Assembly (NCBI GenBank): GCA_965248335.1 | Contig: CBDFIY010000003.1 | Span: 2,294,001-2,358,000, forward strand | Length of the DNA stretch: 64,000 nucleotides | DNA from: CAKMZU01 sp965248335 | GTDB lineage: Bacteria > Pseudomonadota > Gammaproteobacteria > Pseudomonadales > DT-91 | Reading direction: 5' to 3' | The notes under the pieces: generated by a model | The model's input: the letters and a program-made list of their open reading frames with translations, nothing else | What the model was told of the DNA's origin: nothing | Databases searched by the model: none | Translations under genes and position numbers: made by a program | In this document: positions 37,405 to 45,616 of the stretch, in pieces | Numbering within the stretch: position 1 is the first letter of the stretch | Layout of the letters: every line of letters starts with the position of its first letter

Positions 37405-38180
37405 GTCTTAAAGGTCTTTGAATCAAAAGGATAGCTTCTTGCAATGGCACAAGTCGCTTTCGTGTTTTTTATTTTGGGTAAAATTAATTCAGCGGCGTTT
37501 TTTGTCTGTTTTTTTGCAGCCAATAACGCAGCAGATTCCGCCACGCCATACACGCCGACAGTTTTAAGAATATATGCCGAGCGTTGGCTGAGTTGCGACT
37601 CTACTGTTCTTAACTGCGTTTTATCGTAGGTATTAAAGGCCAGTTGATGTTTTTTGGCATAGGCCAGCATAGCAACCTCATCCGCTTTTATATCAATGCT
37701 GTTGATCGATACGATATCGGCGAGGGTGAGATTGGCTGCCGTCAGGGCTTCATCAATAATGGCTTCAAGAAAACTCAGCGGGCAGTCACGCTCACACCCC
37801 ACACCCAAAGTATAAATAGGCTGGGTATAGCTGTTCGCCGTCGTGATCACACAGGTTGCCTTAATCGCTTGTGAAAGTTTTAACGCGAGGTCATTAGCAC
37901 CGCCCTCATGCCCCGATAACAAGGGAATAACATATTGGCCAAATTCATCCAGCACCAGCACCGGCGGATCTTGTGTTTTATCGACCAGAACATCCGCTAA
38001 CACCCTCACCGCAATGCCTGTTGCACAAATTAACACCAAAGGTATTTTTTGTTTAAAACTGGCCTGCACAGCATCTTTGAAGTTGCCGGTTTGGTAAAAA
38101 ACATCCGCAGGCGCAGGCCATACCGATTGAATATGCTTGGCGAGTTTAAACCCTGATTCTGTGAGTGCGTAAATATGCAT
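37401..38180 (-). CDS. cbiG: Cobalt-precorrin-5A hydrolase (CbiG), short form
   Basis: The 259-residue product has the CbiG N-terminal domain (ICATGIAVRVLADVLVDK, VLVLDEFGQYVIPLLSGHEG, GANDLALKLSQAI). The C-terminal CobE-like domain follows directly (TLGVGCERDCPLSFLEAIID, SINSIDIKADEVAMLAYAKK). CbiG proteins are often about 350 residues with a middle domain between these two, and that middle part appears to be absent. The enzyme opens the delta-lactone and releases the C20 carbon as acetaldehyde, a step of the oxygen-independent pathway. It shares one base with cobI and overlaps cobJ by 4 bp. Confidence 0.9.
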   Translation of the reverse strand: MHIYALTESGFKLAKHIQSVWPAPADVFYQTGNFKDAVQASFKQKIPLVLICATGIAVRVLADVLVDKTQDPPVLVLDEFGQYVIPLLSGHEGGANDLALKLSQAIKATCVITTANSYTQPIYTLGVGCERDCPLSFLEAIIDEALTAANLTLADIVSINSIDIKADEVAMLAYAKKHQLAFNTYDKTQLRTVESQLSQRSAYILKTVGVYGVAESAALLAAKKQTKNAAELILPKIKNTKATCAIARSYPFDSKTFKT

Positions 38181-38911
38181 CAGTGTGCTTGCTCGATATT
38201 TTTTCGTGTATTTTTCTGTGTAATAAAAAACAAAGAAAAATACGGGCCGCTTTTTTTATCGAGTGCATCATAAGGGGTTATTTTTTGATTCTCTCGCGAA
38301 ATATATTCAATATACTCAGCATCTTTGGCGCGACCTGCCGCCTCAATCAACGCCATGAGTCGCGGTCGATTTTGCCCCGCTTTTAAAATCACCACGCTCG
38401 CGTTATTTTTAAGGGTGTCACTGACATGTGCATCCGAGACTCGGCCAGAAATCACCGCCAAGGTTTCACTTTGTTGCACCAGCGGGGTTTTTAATGCCGC
38501 AGAGGCCGCATGCAGCGAACTAATACCGGATACGATTTCACAAGGGTATGCTGGATGTAATCTCTCCATCAAATAAATAAAAGAGCCATAAAAAAATGGA
38601 TCGCCTTCACATAGAAAGGCGACATGCCGCCCTTGCTCAAGATGTACTTTAATCGCTTTAGCCGCATCGTTATAGGCATGATTGGCTTGTTCACGATCAA
38701 CACTCATTGGCATAAACACAGGGATCTCCATCGGTTTTTTTGTGGCTTCATCAATGGCATTTTGTGCAATAGCTTTGGCTTGAGATTGCCCTTCTTTATT
38801 CACCAAAAAAACCAATACATCAACTTGCTGAATCAGCCGATGCGCTTTTAGCGTCATGAGTTCAGGGTCACCTGGCCCCACACCAACACCATAAAAAATT
38901 GCTGGTTTCAT
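38180..38911 (-). CDS. cobI: Precorrin-2 C20-methyltransferase (CobI/CbiL)
   Basis: The 243-residue product has FYGVGVGPGDPELMTLKAHR, VAFLCEGDPFFYGSFIYLME, CEIVSGISSLHAASAALKTP and VVILKAGQNRPRLMALIEAA, which place it with precorrin-2 C20 methylases. It overlaps cobL by 4 bp, so translation is probably coupled. Confidence 0.92.
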   Translation of the reverse strand: MKPAIFYGVGVGPGDPELMTLKAHRLIQQVDVLVFLVNKEGQSQAKAIAQNAIDEATKKPMEIPVFMPMSVDREQANHAYNDAAKAIKVHLEQGRHVAFLCEGDPFFYGSFIYLMERLHPAYPCEIVSGISSLHAASAALKTPLVQQSETLAVISGRVSDAHVSDTLKNNASVVILKAGQNRPRLMALIEAAGRAKDAEYIEYISRENQKITPYDALDKKSGPYFSLFFITQKNTRKNIEQAH

Positions 38912-40119
38912 GGTTTTTCTACCTTTATTAATCGCACCGGTAACGCCGGTTTTAGCAGGTATTTTTTCCCCAGTGGCGTTTTTTTCTTGATGCTAATGTC
39001 GATCATTTCATGCGCTAGCTGATGTGTATTTAAAAACTGCTGAACCGCAAATTGGGTTTCTTCAGTCACCGCACTGACCACCATGCGCCCTGAAGATTTC
39101 AGATGGTGAAAAGCTTGTTCGAGAATATTCAGCGTTTCGCCTTCACTGCCACCAACAAAAATAGCATCAGGTGTGGGCAAGTCACTAAACGCCTCAGGTG
39201 CAACCCCTTCAATGATGGCGAGATTTCCCGCACCAAAAAACGATTTATTTTTCTCGATACAGGCAAGCCGCTCTTTTTTGGGTTCGATGGCGAATACCTG
39301 CGTGTTTGACCAAAGCGACCACTCCACAGCAACACTGCCACAGCCTGCGCCTACATCCCAACCCACATCATTCGGCTTTGGCTGAAGCAACGATAAAACA
39401 GCCAAACGCACCTCCCGCTTGGTGATCATTGCGCTTTTCGATTCAGTAAAAAAACGGTGGTCTTCAATCCCCGGGAAATCAGGTAAAACACCGCCGTGGC
39501 CTTCTGCCTGCAAAAAGCAGACATTCAACGCGTCAAAGTTATATTGCCCTGCACTAAGTGCCTGCACACTGACATCGTGACGTTTTTCATCGGCGTAACC
39601 TAAACGCTCAAATACCGTTAAGGTGCTTTTTTCAAAACCGAGTGAGAGGGTTTCTTGAGCAATCTTTTCGGGCGTATTGATTGTATCTGTTAAAAAAAGA
39701 TACTGCTGCCCTTGCCGAACCTTGCGGCGAAATTCATGCAGCGAACGGCCATGTAAGCTGATCACCGTTACCGTTTGCAGAGACACGCCTAGCCTGTGGC
39801 AAGCGGCCTGAATACTCGATACGGCGGGGAAAAACTGAACGCTATCGCCAAAGTGTGTACCCAGCCATTTGCCAATGCCATAAAATAACGGATCACCCGA
39901 GGCAAGCACCGTCACACTGGACGTTATCGCTTCAAGCTCCGCCTTTAAAACAGGTAATTTGGGTAAATTCCGCTGCTCTTGATAACCTAAATAGCCTGCT
40001 ACCGTTTCACGTTGCCGCGATGAACCATAAACGATATCACTCTCAGCCAACGCTTGCATTGCGGATGCTGAGAGTGTTGCCTGCTGATCAACACCCAATC
40101 CCACCACACGAATACGCAT
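38908..40119 (-). CDS. cobL: Precorrin-6Y C5,15-methyltransferase (CobL, CbiE-CbiT fusion)
   Basis: The product is 403 residues from the ATG at 40119, which overlaps the cobH stop as TGATG. An ATG three codons upstream (40128) is less likely. Residues 1 to about 200 are the CbiE-type methylase (VVGLGVDQQATLSASAMQAL, VTVLASGDPLFYGIGKWLG). From about 205 it is the CbiT-type Rossmann methylase and decarboxylase (GWDVGAGCGSVAVEWSLWSN, PDAIFVGGSEGETLNILEQA). The fusion methylates C5 and C15 and decarboxylates the C12 acetate. Confidence 0.93.
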   Translation of the reverse strand: MRIRVVGLGVDQQATLSASAMQALAESDIVYGSSRQRETVAGYLGYQEQRNLPKLPVLKAELEAITSSVTVLASGDPLFYGIGKWLGTHFGDSVQFFPAVSSIQAACHRLGVSLQTVTVISLHGRSLHEFRRKVRQGQQYLFLTDTINTPEKIAQETLSLGFEKSTLTVFERLGYADEKRHDVSVQALSAGQYNFDALNVCFLQAEGHGGVLPDFPGIEDHRFFTESKSAMITKREVRLAVLSLLQPKPNDVGWDVGAGCGSVAVEWSLWSNTQVFAIEPKKERLACIEKNKSFFGAGNLAIIEGVAPEAFSDLPTPDAIFVGGSEGETLNILEQAFHHLKSSGRMVVSAVTEETQFAVQQFLNTHQLAHEMIDISIKKKTPLGKKYLLKPALPVRLIKVEKP

Positions 40120-40760
40120 CAATACCATTCCTTATGATTGATACGTAAAAGTGCATTACAGCTGGCGCTGGATACTGCGCTTCCGCCTTCTCGCCCAAGC
40201 AAGGTGATGCATTCAATGCCGAGCGTTTGGTAATGATCCCACAGCGCTTGTTTGGATTCTGCCGCGCCGATAAAGCCCACCGGCATACCAATGATCAGAG
40301 CGGGTTTAGGAAACCCCGCATAGATTTTTTCGAGCAATTTAAACAACGCTGTTGGCGCATTGCCGATCACCACCACGGCACCTTCGAGATAAGGTTGCCA
40401 CAAATCAATTTGCGCCATCGAGCGCGTTTCTTTTTTCTCAGCCGCGATATCGAGCGCTCTGGCATCGTTCAAAAAGCACAAAGGCGGCTGTTTAATCATC
40501 CGCTTGGTAATACCCTCTTTCACCATCTGCACATCACACAATATCGGTTTATTGGCAGCCAGCGCCTGACAGCCCTGCTTGATGGCATGCTGACTAATAC
40601 GCATTTGCGCAGCTAATTGCGGCATACCCAAGCTGTGCACCACACGCATGGCTACTTGCTTTTCTGCTTCTGAAAACGCCGACAAATCGGCAAGCGCCCT
40701 GATCGTTTTAAAGCTCGCTTGCTCGATAGCTTTAGGGTTCTTTTCGTAATCAAACATCAA
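40119..40760 (-). CDS. cobH: Precorrin-8X methylmutase (CobH/CbiC)
   Basis: The 213-residue product moves the C11 methyl group to C12. Family motifs are VVHSLGMPQLAAQMRISQHA, ANKPILCDVQMVKEGIT, VVIGNAPTALFKLLEKIYAG and PALIIGMPVGFIGAAESKQA. The catalytic His is expected in the RVVHSLGMPQ region. It starts 3 bp after the cbiX stop and overlaps cobL by one base. Confidence 0.94.
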   Translation of the reverse strand: MMFDYEKNPKAIEQASFKTIRALADLSAFSEAEKQVAMRVVHSLGMPQLAAQMRISQHAIKQGCQALAANKPILCDVQMVKEGITKRMIKQPPLCFLNDARALDIAAEKKETRSMAQIDLWQPYLEGAVVVIGNAPTALFKLLEKIYAGFPKPALIIGMPVGFIGAAESKQALWDHYQTLGIECITLLGREGGSAVSSASCNALLRINHKEWY

Positions 40761-40763
40761 TGA

Positions 40764-41750
40764 TTACTTTTCATCTGCTTGTTTATCTGTAGCCTGAGGC
40801 GCGTGCGTATGCGTCGCATGGCTGTGACCATGATGATGCCCGTGGTCATGATGATGATCCGCATCCGTCCCAATGCCCTGAACGTGATGATGGTGACTTT
40901 CTTGTGGCACACCCACTTTATGTTCAGCACCGACAATTTGCACACGGTACTGGCAAAGTTGGCAGTTCATGTTCGGACTCCCCTCTTCTATTTCATCCAG
41001 CTTTTGCACAAAGGTATCGATGACTTTTTCGTGATCATTCAGGTATGGCGCGTTCACCACTTTCACATCAGGATGTGCCGCTTGAAACTCATCCGCCCAG
41101 CTGTAGATTTTTTTCACCAAGCGGCCCGTAAACATAAAATACGGAAAAACAATCACATTTTTAAAGCCCATTGGATACGTTTTCTCTAACGCATCCGGCA
41201 CCAATGGCGTTGTTACACCACTGAAACTGGTTGTCGCAAAGCCAAAGCCTAGCCCTTCTTCAAGGAAACGGGTGATTTTACAAATATTTGAATTTGCATC
41301 CGCATCTGAGGCACCACGCCCCACAACCATTAACAAGGTCTCTTTGCGATCGTAACCTTCACCAAATTCTGCTTCGGCTTCTTTAACACGCGCCTCAGCA
41401 GCTTGTAACATTTTTGCATCCACACCCAGCTCTGCACCGTATTCGATTTTAATACCGAACTGTTTTTGCAACGCATTTAACTCACTGGGAATGTCATTTT
41501 TAGCATGACCACCCGCCATCAGCATGCCGGGGATGGCATAAATATGTTTGACGCCTTGGTCTACCAGCTTTTGAATACCTTCTGCAATAATGGGTTTTAC
41601 AAACTCCAAGAAGCCTGTCTCGACTAAACGGTCGGGAAACCGCTGTTTAAAATGTTCGGCCAGCTGATAAAATTCATTCACGGCATCCACATCACGCGAA
41701 CCATGACCAACGAATAAAATGGCGGGTTTGTTTAGGTCTATAGCATTCAT
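40764..41750 (-). CDS. cbiX: Sirohydrochlorin cobaltochelatase, long CbiX with His-rich tail
   Basis: The 328-residue product inserts cobalt into sirohydrochlorin at the start of the pathway. It has two chelatase halves. The first has ILFVGHGSRDVDAVNEFYQL and AIPGMLMAGGHAKNDIPSEL with catalytic His, and the second has LLMVVGRGASDADANSNIC and VIVFPYFMFTGRLVKKIY. After about residue 255 comes MNCQLC, matching the MxCxxC iron-sulfur motif described for long CbiX. A tail with about 20 His (HHHHVQG, HHHDHGHHHGHSH) follows and probably holds metal. It overlaps cobK by 4 bp. Confidence 0.92.
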   Translation of the reverse strand: MNAIDLNKPAILFVGHGSRDVDAVNEFYQLAEHFKQRFPDRLVETGFLEFVKPIIAEGIQKLVDQGVKHIYAIPGMLMAGGHAKNDIPSELNALQKQFGIKIEYGAELGVDAKMLQAAEARVKEAEAEFGEGYDRKETLLMVVGRGASDADANSNICKITRFLEEGLGFGFATTSFSGVTTPLVPDALEKTYPMGFKNVIVFPYFMFTGRLVKKIYSWADEFQAAHPDVKVVNAPYLNDHEKVIDTFVQKLDEIEEGSPNMNCQLCQYRVQIVGAEHKVGVPQESHHHHVQGIGTDADHHHDHGHHHGHSHATHTHAPQATDKQADEK

Positions 41751-42511
41751 GCAAGGGTCTCTTTTACGTCTTTAAAATAGTGATTAACGACAGAAAAGCA
41801 TGCATCCGTATCCGCTATCATCTGTACATCGTTAGGGGGTTTAGGTCGTGCTAACATAATGACCTTTTTGTGCTGCGCTCGTGCGGCGATAATTTTGGCA
41901 TACGTACTCTCACCACCACTGTTTTTGCTGATCAAAATATCAATCTTATTTTGTTCGAGTAAGGCTGTTTCGTCTTCAATGCTGAAAGGCCCTATTGCTT
42001 TTATCCAACGCACATTGGCAGGCAGTGTTAATGCCGGTTTAACGGCTGTGCGTAAAATAAATATCTTGTCGCTGAATCGGTCTGCAATCTGCGCACTGAC
42101 CGCATTGGGGATTTGCCCTGCTGATAGAAAAACGGTTTTTTCATCGCGCAAACAATCAAGTGCTTCAGGCCATGCTGCGGCACTTACCCAGCAATCGCTC
42201 CTTTGCTGCTGCCATGCTTCTCGATGAAACGCCCAGCAGGGTATATCGGTTTCTTTTGCAGCGTCTATTGCCTTCTGGGTTATTGTCGCCGCATAAGGGT
42301 GCGTTGCATCTACAATCGCCTGAACCTGTTTTTGCCGGATAAACGAAGCGAGGCCGCCACGTTCGCTAAACCCACCGACCACAATCTCGCAATCAAGCTT
42401 AGGTGTACGCACGAGGCCTTGGATGCTGTAAATCACATCAATACCGGCTTTAATCCATCGACCCGCAAGCTCTCTGGCATCTTTTGTGCCGCCCAATACC
42501 AGTAAGCTCAT
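41747..42511 (-). CDS. cobK: Precorrin-6A reductase (CobK/CbiJ)
   Basis: The 254-residue product begins LLVLGGTKDARELAGRWIKA, the nucleotide-binding start of CobK/CbiJ, and has AIVDATHPYAATITQKAIDA, VFLSAGQIPNAVSAQI, IKAIGPFSIEDETALLEQ and ILISKNSGGESTYAKIIAA, all conserved in this reductase. It reduces the corrin ring using a pyridine nucleotide. It overlaps cbiD and cbiX by 4 bp each. Confidence 0.92.
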   Translation of the reverse strand: MSLLVLGGTKDARELAGRWIKAGIDVIYSIQGLVRTPKLDCEIVVGGFSERGGLASFIRQKQVQAIVDATHPYAATITQKAIDAAKETDIPCWAFHREAWQQQRSDCWVSAAAWPEALDCLRDEKTVFLSAGQIPNAVSAQIADRFSDKIFILRTAVKPALTLPANVRWIKAIGPFSIEDETALLEQNKIDILISKNSGGESTYAKIIAARAQHKKVIMLARPKPPNDVQMIADTDACFSVVNHYFKDVKETLA

Positions 42512-43611
42512 GACTGAAATCCTGTGGCATATTCGCCGACCCGCTCGCCTTTTCGGCTAATGGCAATCACGCGTAAAGGGCGATCATTCTTTATCACACT
42601 GCGAGCAAACGCATGGGCTTTTTCACAAATTTTTGCGGCCAAATCGATACCCTCAGCAGCGCAAAAACCCAATGCTTCAATACTGGTATTCGCGGTTTTA
42701 ATTTTCTCGATAAGTAAAGGTGAAGCACCAAGCGATACAGCCAATTCTGCTAAAAACTCAAAATTAATCGAGGATACTTTGGCATGTAAATCCATGTGCC
42801 CATTAGCCAACTTGCTGATTTTTCCAAAGCCTCCGCAGAGCGTTACTTCTGCAACCGGATGCTTACGCACATGCTTTAATAACGCACCGACAAAATCGCC
42901 CATTTCGATCAACGCCATATCGGATAGTTGAAAACGTGTTTTCGCGTAGGTTTCACTGGTATTGCCCGTCGTTGCGGCAATGTGCGAAATGCCATTCGCT
43001 CTGGCAACATCCACCCCTTGGTGAATAGAAGCAATATAAGCAGCGCAAGAAAATGGGCGCACAATACCCGTTGTGCCCAAAATAGAGAGACCGCCAATGA
43101 TACCTAACCTTGGGTTCATGGTTTTTTTGGCCAGCGCTTCACCACCGGCAACACTTACCGTGACCGCAAACCCACCCTCATAATGGTATTTTTCACGGAT
43201 GCTTTCGAGGTGTACTTGAATCATTTGTCGAGGTACAGGGTTAATCGCAGGCTCCCCCACGGCAAGTAATAGGCCATCACGCGTAACCGTACCCACGCCT
43301 TCACCCGCGATAAACTGAACCTGCTTAATAAGGGTTTTTTTTACACTGACACAAATCTCAGCGCCATGCGTCACATCAGGGTCATCACCGGCATCTTTAA
43401 TCGTTGCTGCAAATGCGGCGTCTTGTTCTCGCCCTAAACGTGTAATCGGCATTTCTACATCGCGGCCTTTGGGCAATCTGATCGATACCGTATCGGTTGT
43501 AATACCGGCAAGTAAATATTGTGCTGCCGCAACACCGCACGCAGTGGCACAGGCACCTGTGGTTAATCCTGATTTAAGCTTCGCGGGGGTTTCGCTGCTC
43601 TCAGGCCACAT
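42508..43611 (-). CDS. cbiD: Cobalt-precorrin-5B C1-methyltransferase (CbiD)
   Basis: The product is 367 residues from the ATG at 43611 (MWPESSETPAKLKSG). The frame is open further up to 43656, but that start would overlap cobB by 56 bp. The ATG at 43611 overlaps it by only 11 bp. Family motifs are LKSGLTTGACATACGVAAAQ, ITRLGREQDAAFAATIKDAG, DDPDVTHGAEI, GVGTVTRDGLLLAVGEPAIN and TTGNTSETYAKTRFQL. CbiD methylates C1 and marks the anaerobic branch. Confidence 0.93.
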   Translation of the reverse strand: MWPESSETPAKLKSGLTTGACATACGVAAAQYLLAGITTDTVSIRLPKGRDVEMPITRLGREQDAAFAATIKDAGDDPDVTHGAEICVSVKKTLIKQVQFIAGEGVGTVTRDGLLLAVGEPAINPVPRQMIQVHLESIREKYHYEGGFAVTVSVAGGEALAKKTMNPRLGIIGGLSILGTTGIVRPFSCAAYIASIHQGVDVARANGISHIAATTGNTSETYAKTRFQLSDMALIEMGDFVGALLKHVRKHPVAEVTLCGGFGKISKLANGHMDLHAKVSSINFEFLAELAVSLGASPLLIEKIKTANTSIEALGFCAAEGIDLAAKICEKAHAFARSVIKNDRPLRVIAISRKGERVGEYATGFQS

Positions 43612-45007
43612 GTTGCTTTTCGCCTTTTTGCTTTTCACCCTTAAATAAACGCGCAACGGCCTGCGGGTTAGAGGGGAAAAACAAATGTAAGTAACTGGCC
43701 GTCAGGCTGCCTACTTGATAAATTGGCTCGCCATTAGCGGGGTGACGCTGCCTTTTGCCGAAACTCACAGGCTCAACGGATGCGTTTAACTGCGATCGGT
43801 GATGCGCATGACCACGTATATCACCCTCTGGCACCACGAGCGTTTGCATCCCTTGGCAGCCACGCCGCCCATTGAAATTAATTTCGCCGGGTAAAATGTT
43901 GGCCATAAAATGCTGTTCACCTTCCAAACAAATCACCGATTCAGCGCAGTAAATCATGCCGCCACACTCGGCAATGATGGGTAAATTTTTCGTATGAAAC
44001 GCCCCAATGGCTTTTTTCATTGCTGTATTTTGGCTTAATGCTTGGCCATGTAATTCAGGGTAGCCACCGGCTAGCCACAGAGCACCAACCTTCGGCAGTA
44101 CTGTATCCATCAACGGCGAAAAAAAGTGAAGTTCTGCGCCCATTTGCGTTAAACAATCAAGGTTAGCGTCGTAAATAAAGGAAAAGGCTTCGTCCTGTGC
44201 AATACCGATTTTCACACCTTCAAGTAACTTAGGTGGCGGCTCAAGTGTTTGTGATACAAACACAACCGGCTTAGGCAATGTCGTGAGCGCCGTCCCTTCA
44301 ATCCATTTCACACCTTGCGCGAGTGCGTCTTCAATCTCGTCATGACACTCAAAACTTTGCACTAAACCCAAATGCCGCTCGGGCAGCTTAACGGCGTCCT
44401 GTCGACTTAACGCCGCAATCAATGGCAATTCATCCGACATGGCTTCTTCGATCAAATCACGATGTCGCGGGCTACCGCAGTTGTTTGCAATGAGGCCCGC
44501 TATCACCACATCATCACGAAAGCTTGATAAACCCTGAAAAACAGCGGCGGCGGTTTGCGCCATGCCTTTTACATCCATCACAACAGCGACAGGCACACCA
44601 AAAGTGACGGCTAAATCGGCACTGGATGGCTCACCATCAAACATTCCCATGGCGCCTTCGATTAAAATCAGATCGGCCACTTCTGCAGCAGCAAAGAGTT
44701 TGTGTTTACAGTAATCGACCCCAGCCATCCACAAATCTAATTGGATGACGGGATTACCTGATGCTTGCTGTAAGATTTGCGGATCAAGGTAATCTGGCCC
44801 TGTTTTAAACACGCGTACATCCAACCCTTGCCATCGAAAGTAGCGTGCCATAGCAGCAGTGATCGTTGTTTTCCCCTGGCCGGATGCAGGCGCAGCTAAA
44901 AACAATGCGGGGCAATGCACCTGTTTTTTTGCAGGCTCAGTTGTCAGTACTTTAGGTTTCAGTACTTTAGGTTTCAGTACTTTAGATTTCAGCGATGGGG
45001 TTTCCAT
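43601..45007 (-). CDS. cobB: Cobyrinic acid a,c-diamide synthase (CobB/CbiA)
   Basis: The 468-residue product amidates the a and c side chains using ATP and glutamine. It has an N-terminal dethiobiotin-synthetase-like P-loop domain (FLAAPASGQGKTTITAAMAR, FKTGPDYLDPQILQQASGNP) and a C-terminal glutamine amidotransferase domain with the nucleophile in IIAECGGMIYCAE. The first 25 residues contain a short repeat (SKVLKPKVLKPKVL) encoded by three tandem 15-bp units at 44945-44989. This is extra to the family and probably harmless. Confidence 0.93.
   Translation of the reverse strand: METPSLKSKVLKPKVLKPKVLTTEPAKKQVHCPALFLAAPASGQGKTTITAAMARYFRWQGLDVRVFKTGPDYLDPQILQQASGNPVIQLDLWMAGVDYCKHKLFAAAEVADLILIEGAMGMFDGEPSSADLAVTFGVPVAVVMDVKGMAQTAAAVFQGLSSFRDDVVIAGLIANNCGSPRHRDLIEEAMSDELPLIAALSRQDAVKLPERHLGLVQSFECHDEIEDALAQGVKWIEGTALTTLPKPVVFVSQTLEPPPKLLEGVKIGIAQDEAFSFIYDANLDCLTQMGAELHFFSPLMDTVLPKVGALWLAGGYPELHGQALSQNTAMKKAIGAFHTKNLPIIAECGGMIYCAESVICLEGEQHFMANILPGEINFNGRRGCQGMQTLVVPEGDIRGHAHHRSQLNASVEPVSFGKRQRHPANGEPIYQVGSLTASYLHLFFPSNPQAVARLFKGEKQKGEKQHVA
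44945..44989. repeat. Three tandem 15-bp units in the 5' end of cobB
   Basis: The unit CAGTACTTTAGGTTT (plus strand) is repeated three times, the last copy with one change. Each unit adds the five residues LKPKV-like to the CobB N-terminus, so length changes keep the frame. Confidence 0.85.
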
Positions 45008-45616
45008 TTAGTATTCAATGCCTGCCTGTGCTTTAACACCTTGTCGGTAGGCGTGTTTTTCATCTTGTACGATGGAGATGGTATCAGCCACAGCCTGTAA
45101 ATCAGTTGCCATGGTTCTGCCGGTAATAATCACGTTTTGCATCTTTGGGCGTTTACTTAATGCATCAATCACAGGCTGCGTCTCAAGATGGCCATATTTG
45201 AACATATAGCCCAGTTCATCAAACACCAAGCAATCAAAGGTGTCATCACGCAATAATTTTTCTGCGATGCCCCATGCCTGTATGGCCGCGACTTTATCTT
45301 TGGCTTTATCTTGCGTATCCCAGCTGAATCCATGCCCCATGACATGCCAATCAACCTGCGGGTGATCTCTAAAAAACTTGTATTCACCCGTTTCTGTGCG
45401 GCCCTTAATAAATTGAATCACAGCACAACGTTTTCCATGCCCCAACGCTCTTGCCATCGTGCCCATTGCTGATGAGGATTTTCCTTTACCCGCACCTTTA
45501 AGCAAAATCACAACACCACGCTCTTCAGTAGCCTTTGCGAGTTTTTTTTCATGCACCGCTTTTTTGATTGCCATGCGCTGCTTGTATTTTTCGTCGTTAC
45601 TCATTTGGTCATTCAT
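45008..45616 (-). CDS. cobO: Corrinoid adenosyltransferase (CobO/BtuR)
   Basis: The 202-residue product moves the adenosyl group of ATP to cobalt(I) in the corrinoid. It has the CobA/CobO/BtuR P-loop LLKGAGKGKSSSAMGTMARA, CAVIQFIKGRTETGEY, the conserved LVFDELGYMFKYG, and VIITGRTMATDLQAVAD. It overlaps the chelatase-like gene by 4 bp and abuts cobB. A start four codons downstream (MSNDEKYK) is possible. Confidence 0.94.
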   Translation of the reverse strand: MNDQMSNDEKYKQRMAIKKAVHEKKLAKATEERGVVILLKGAGKGKSSSAMGTMARALGHGKRCAVIQFIKGRTETGEYKFFRDHPQVDWHVMGHGFSWDTQDKAKDKVAAIQAWGIAEKLLRDDTFDCLVFDELGYMFKYGHLETQPVIDALSKRPKMQNVIITGRTMATDLQAVADTISIVQDEKHAYRQGVKAQAGIEY

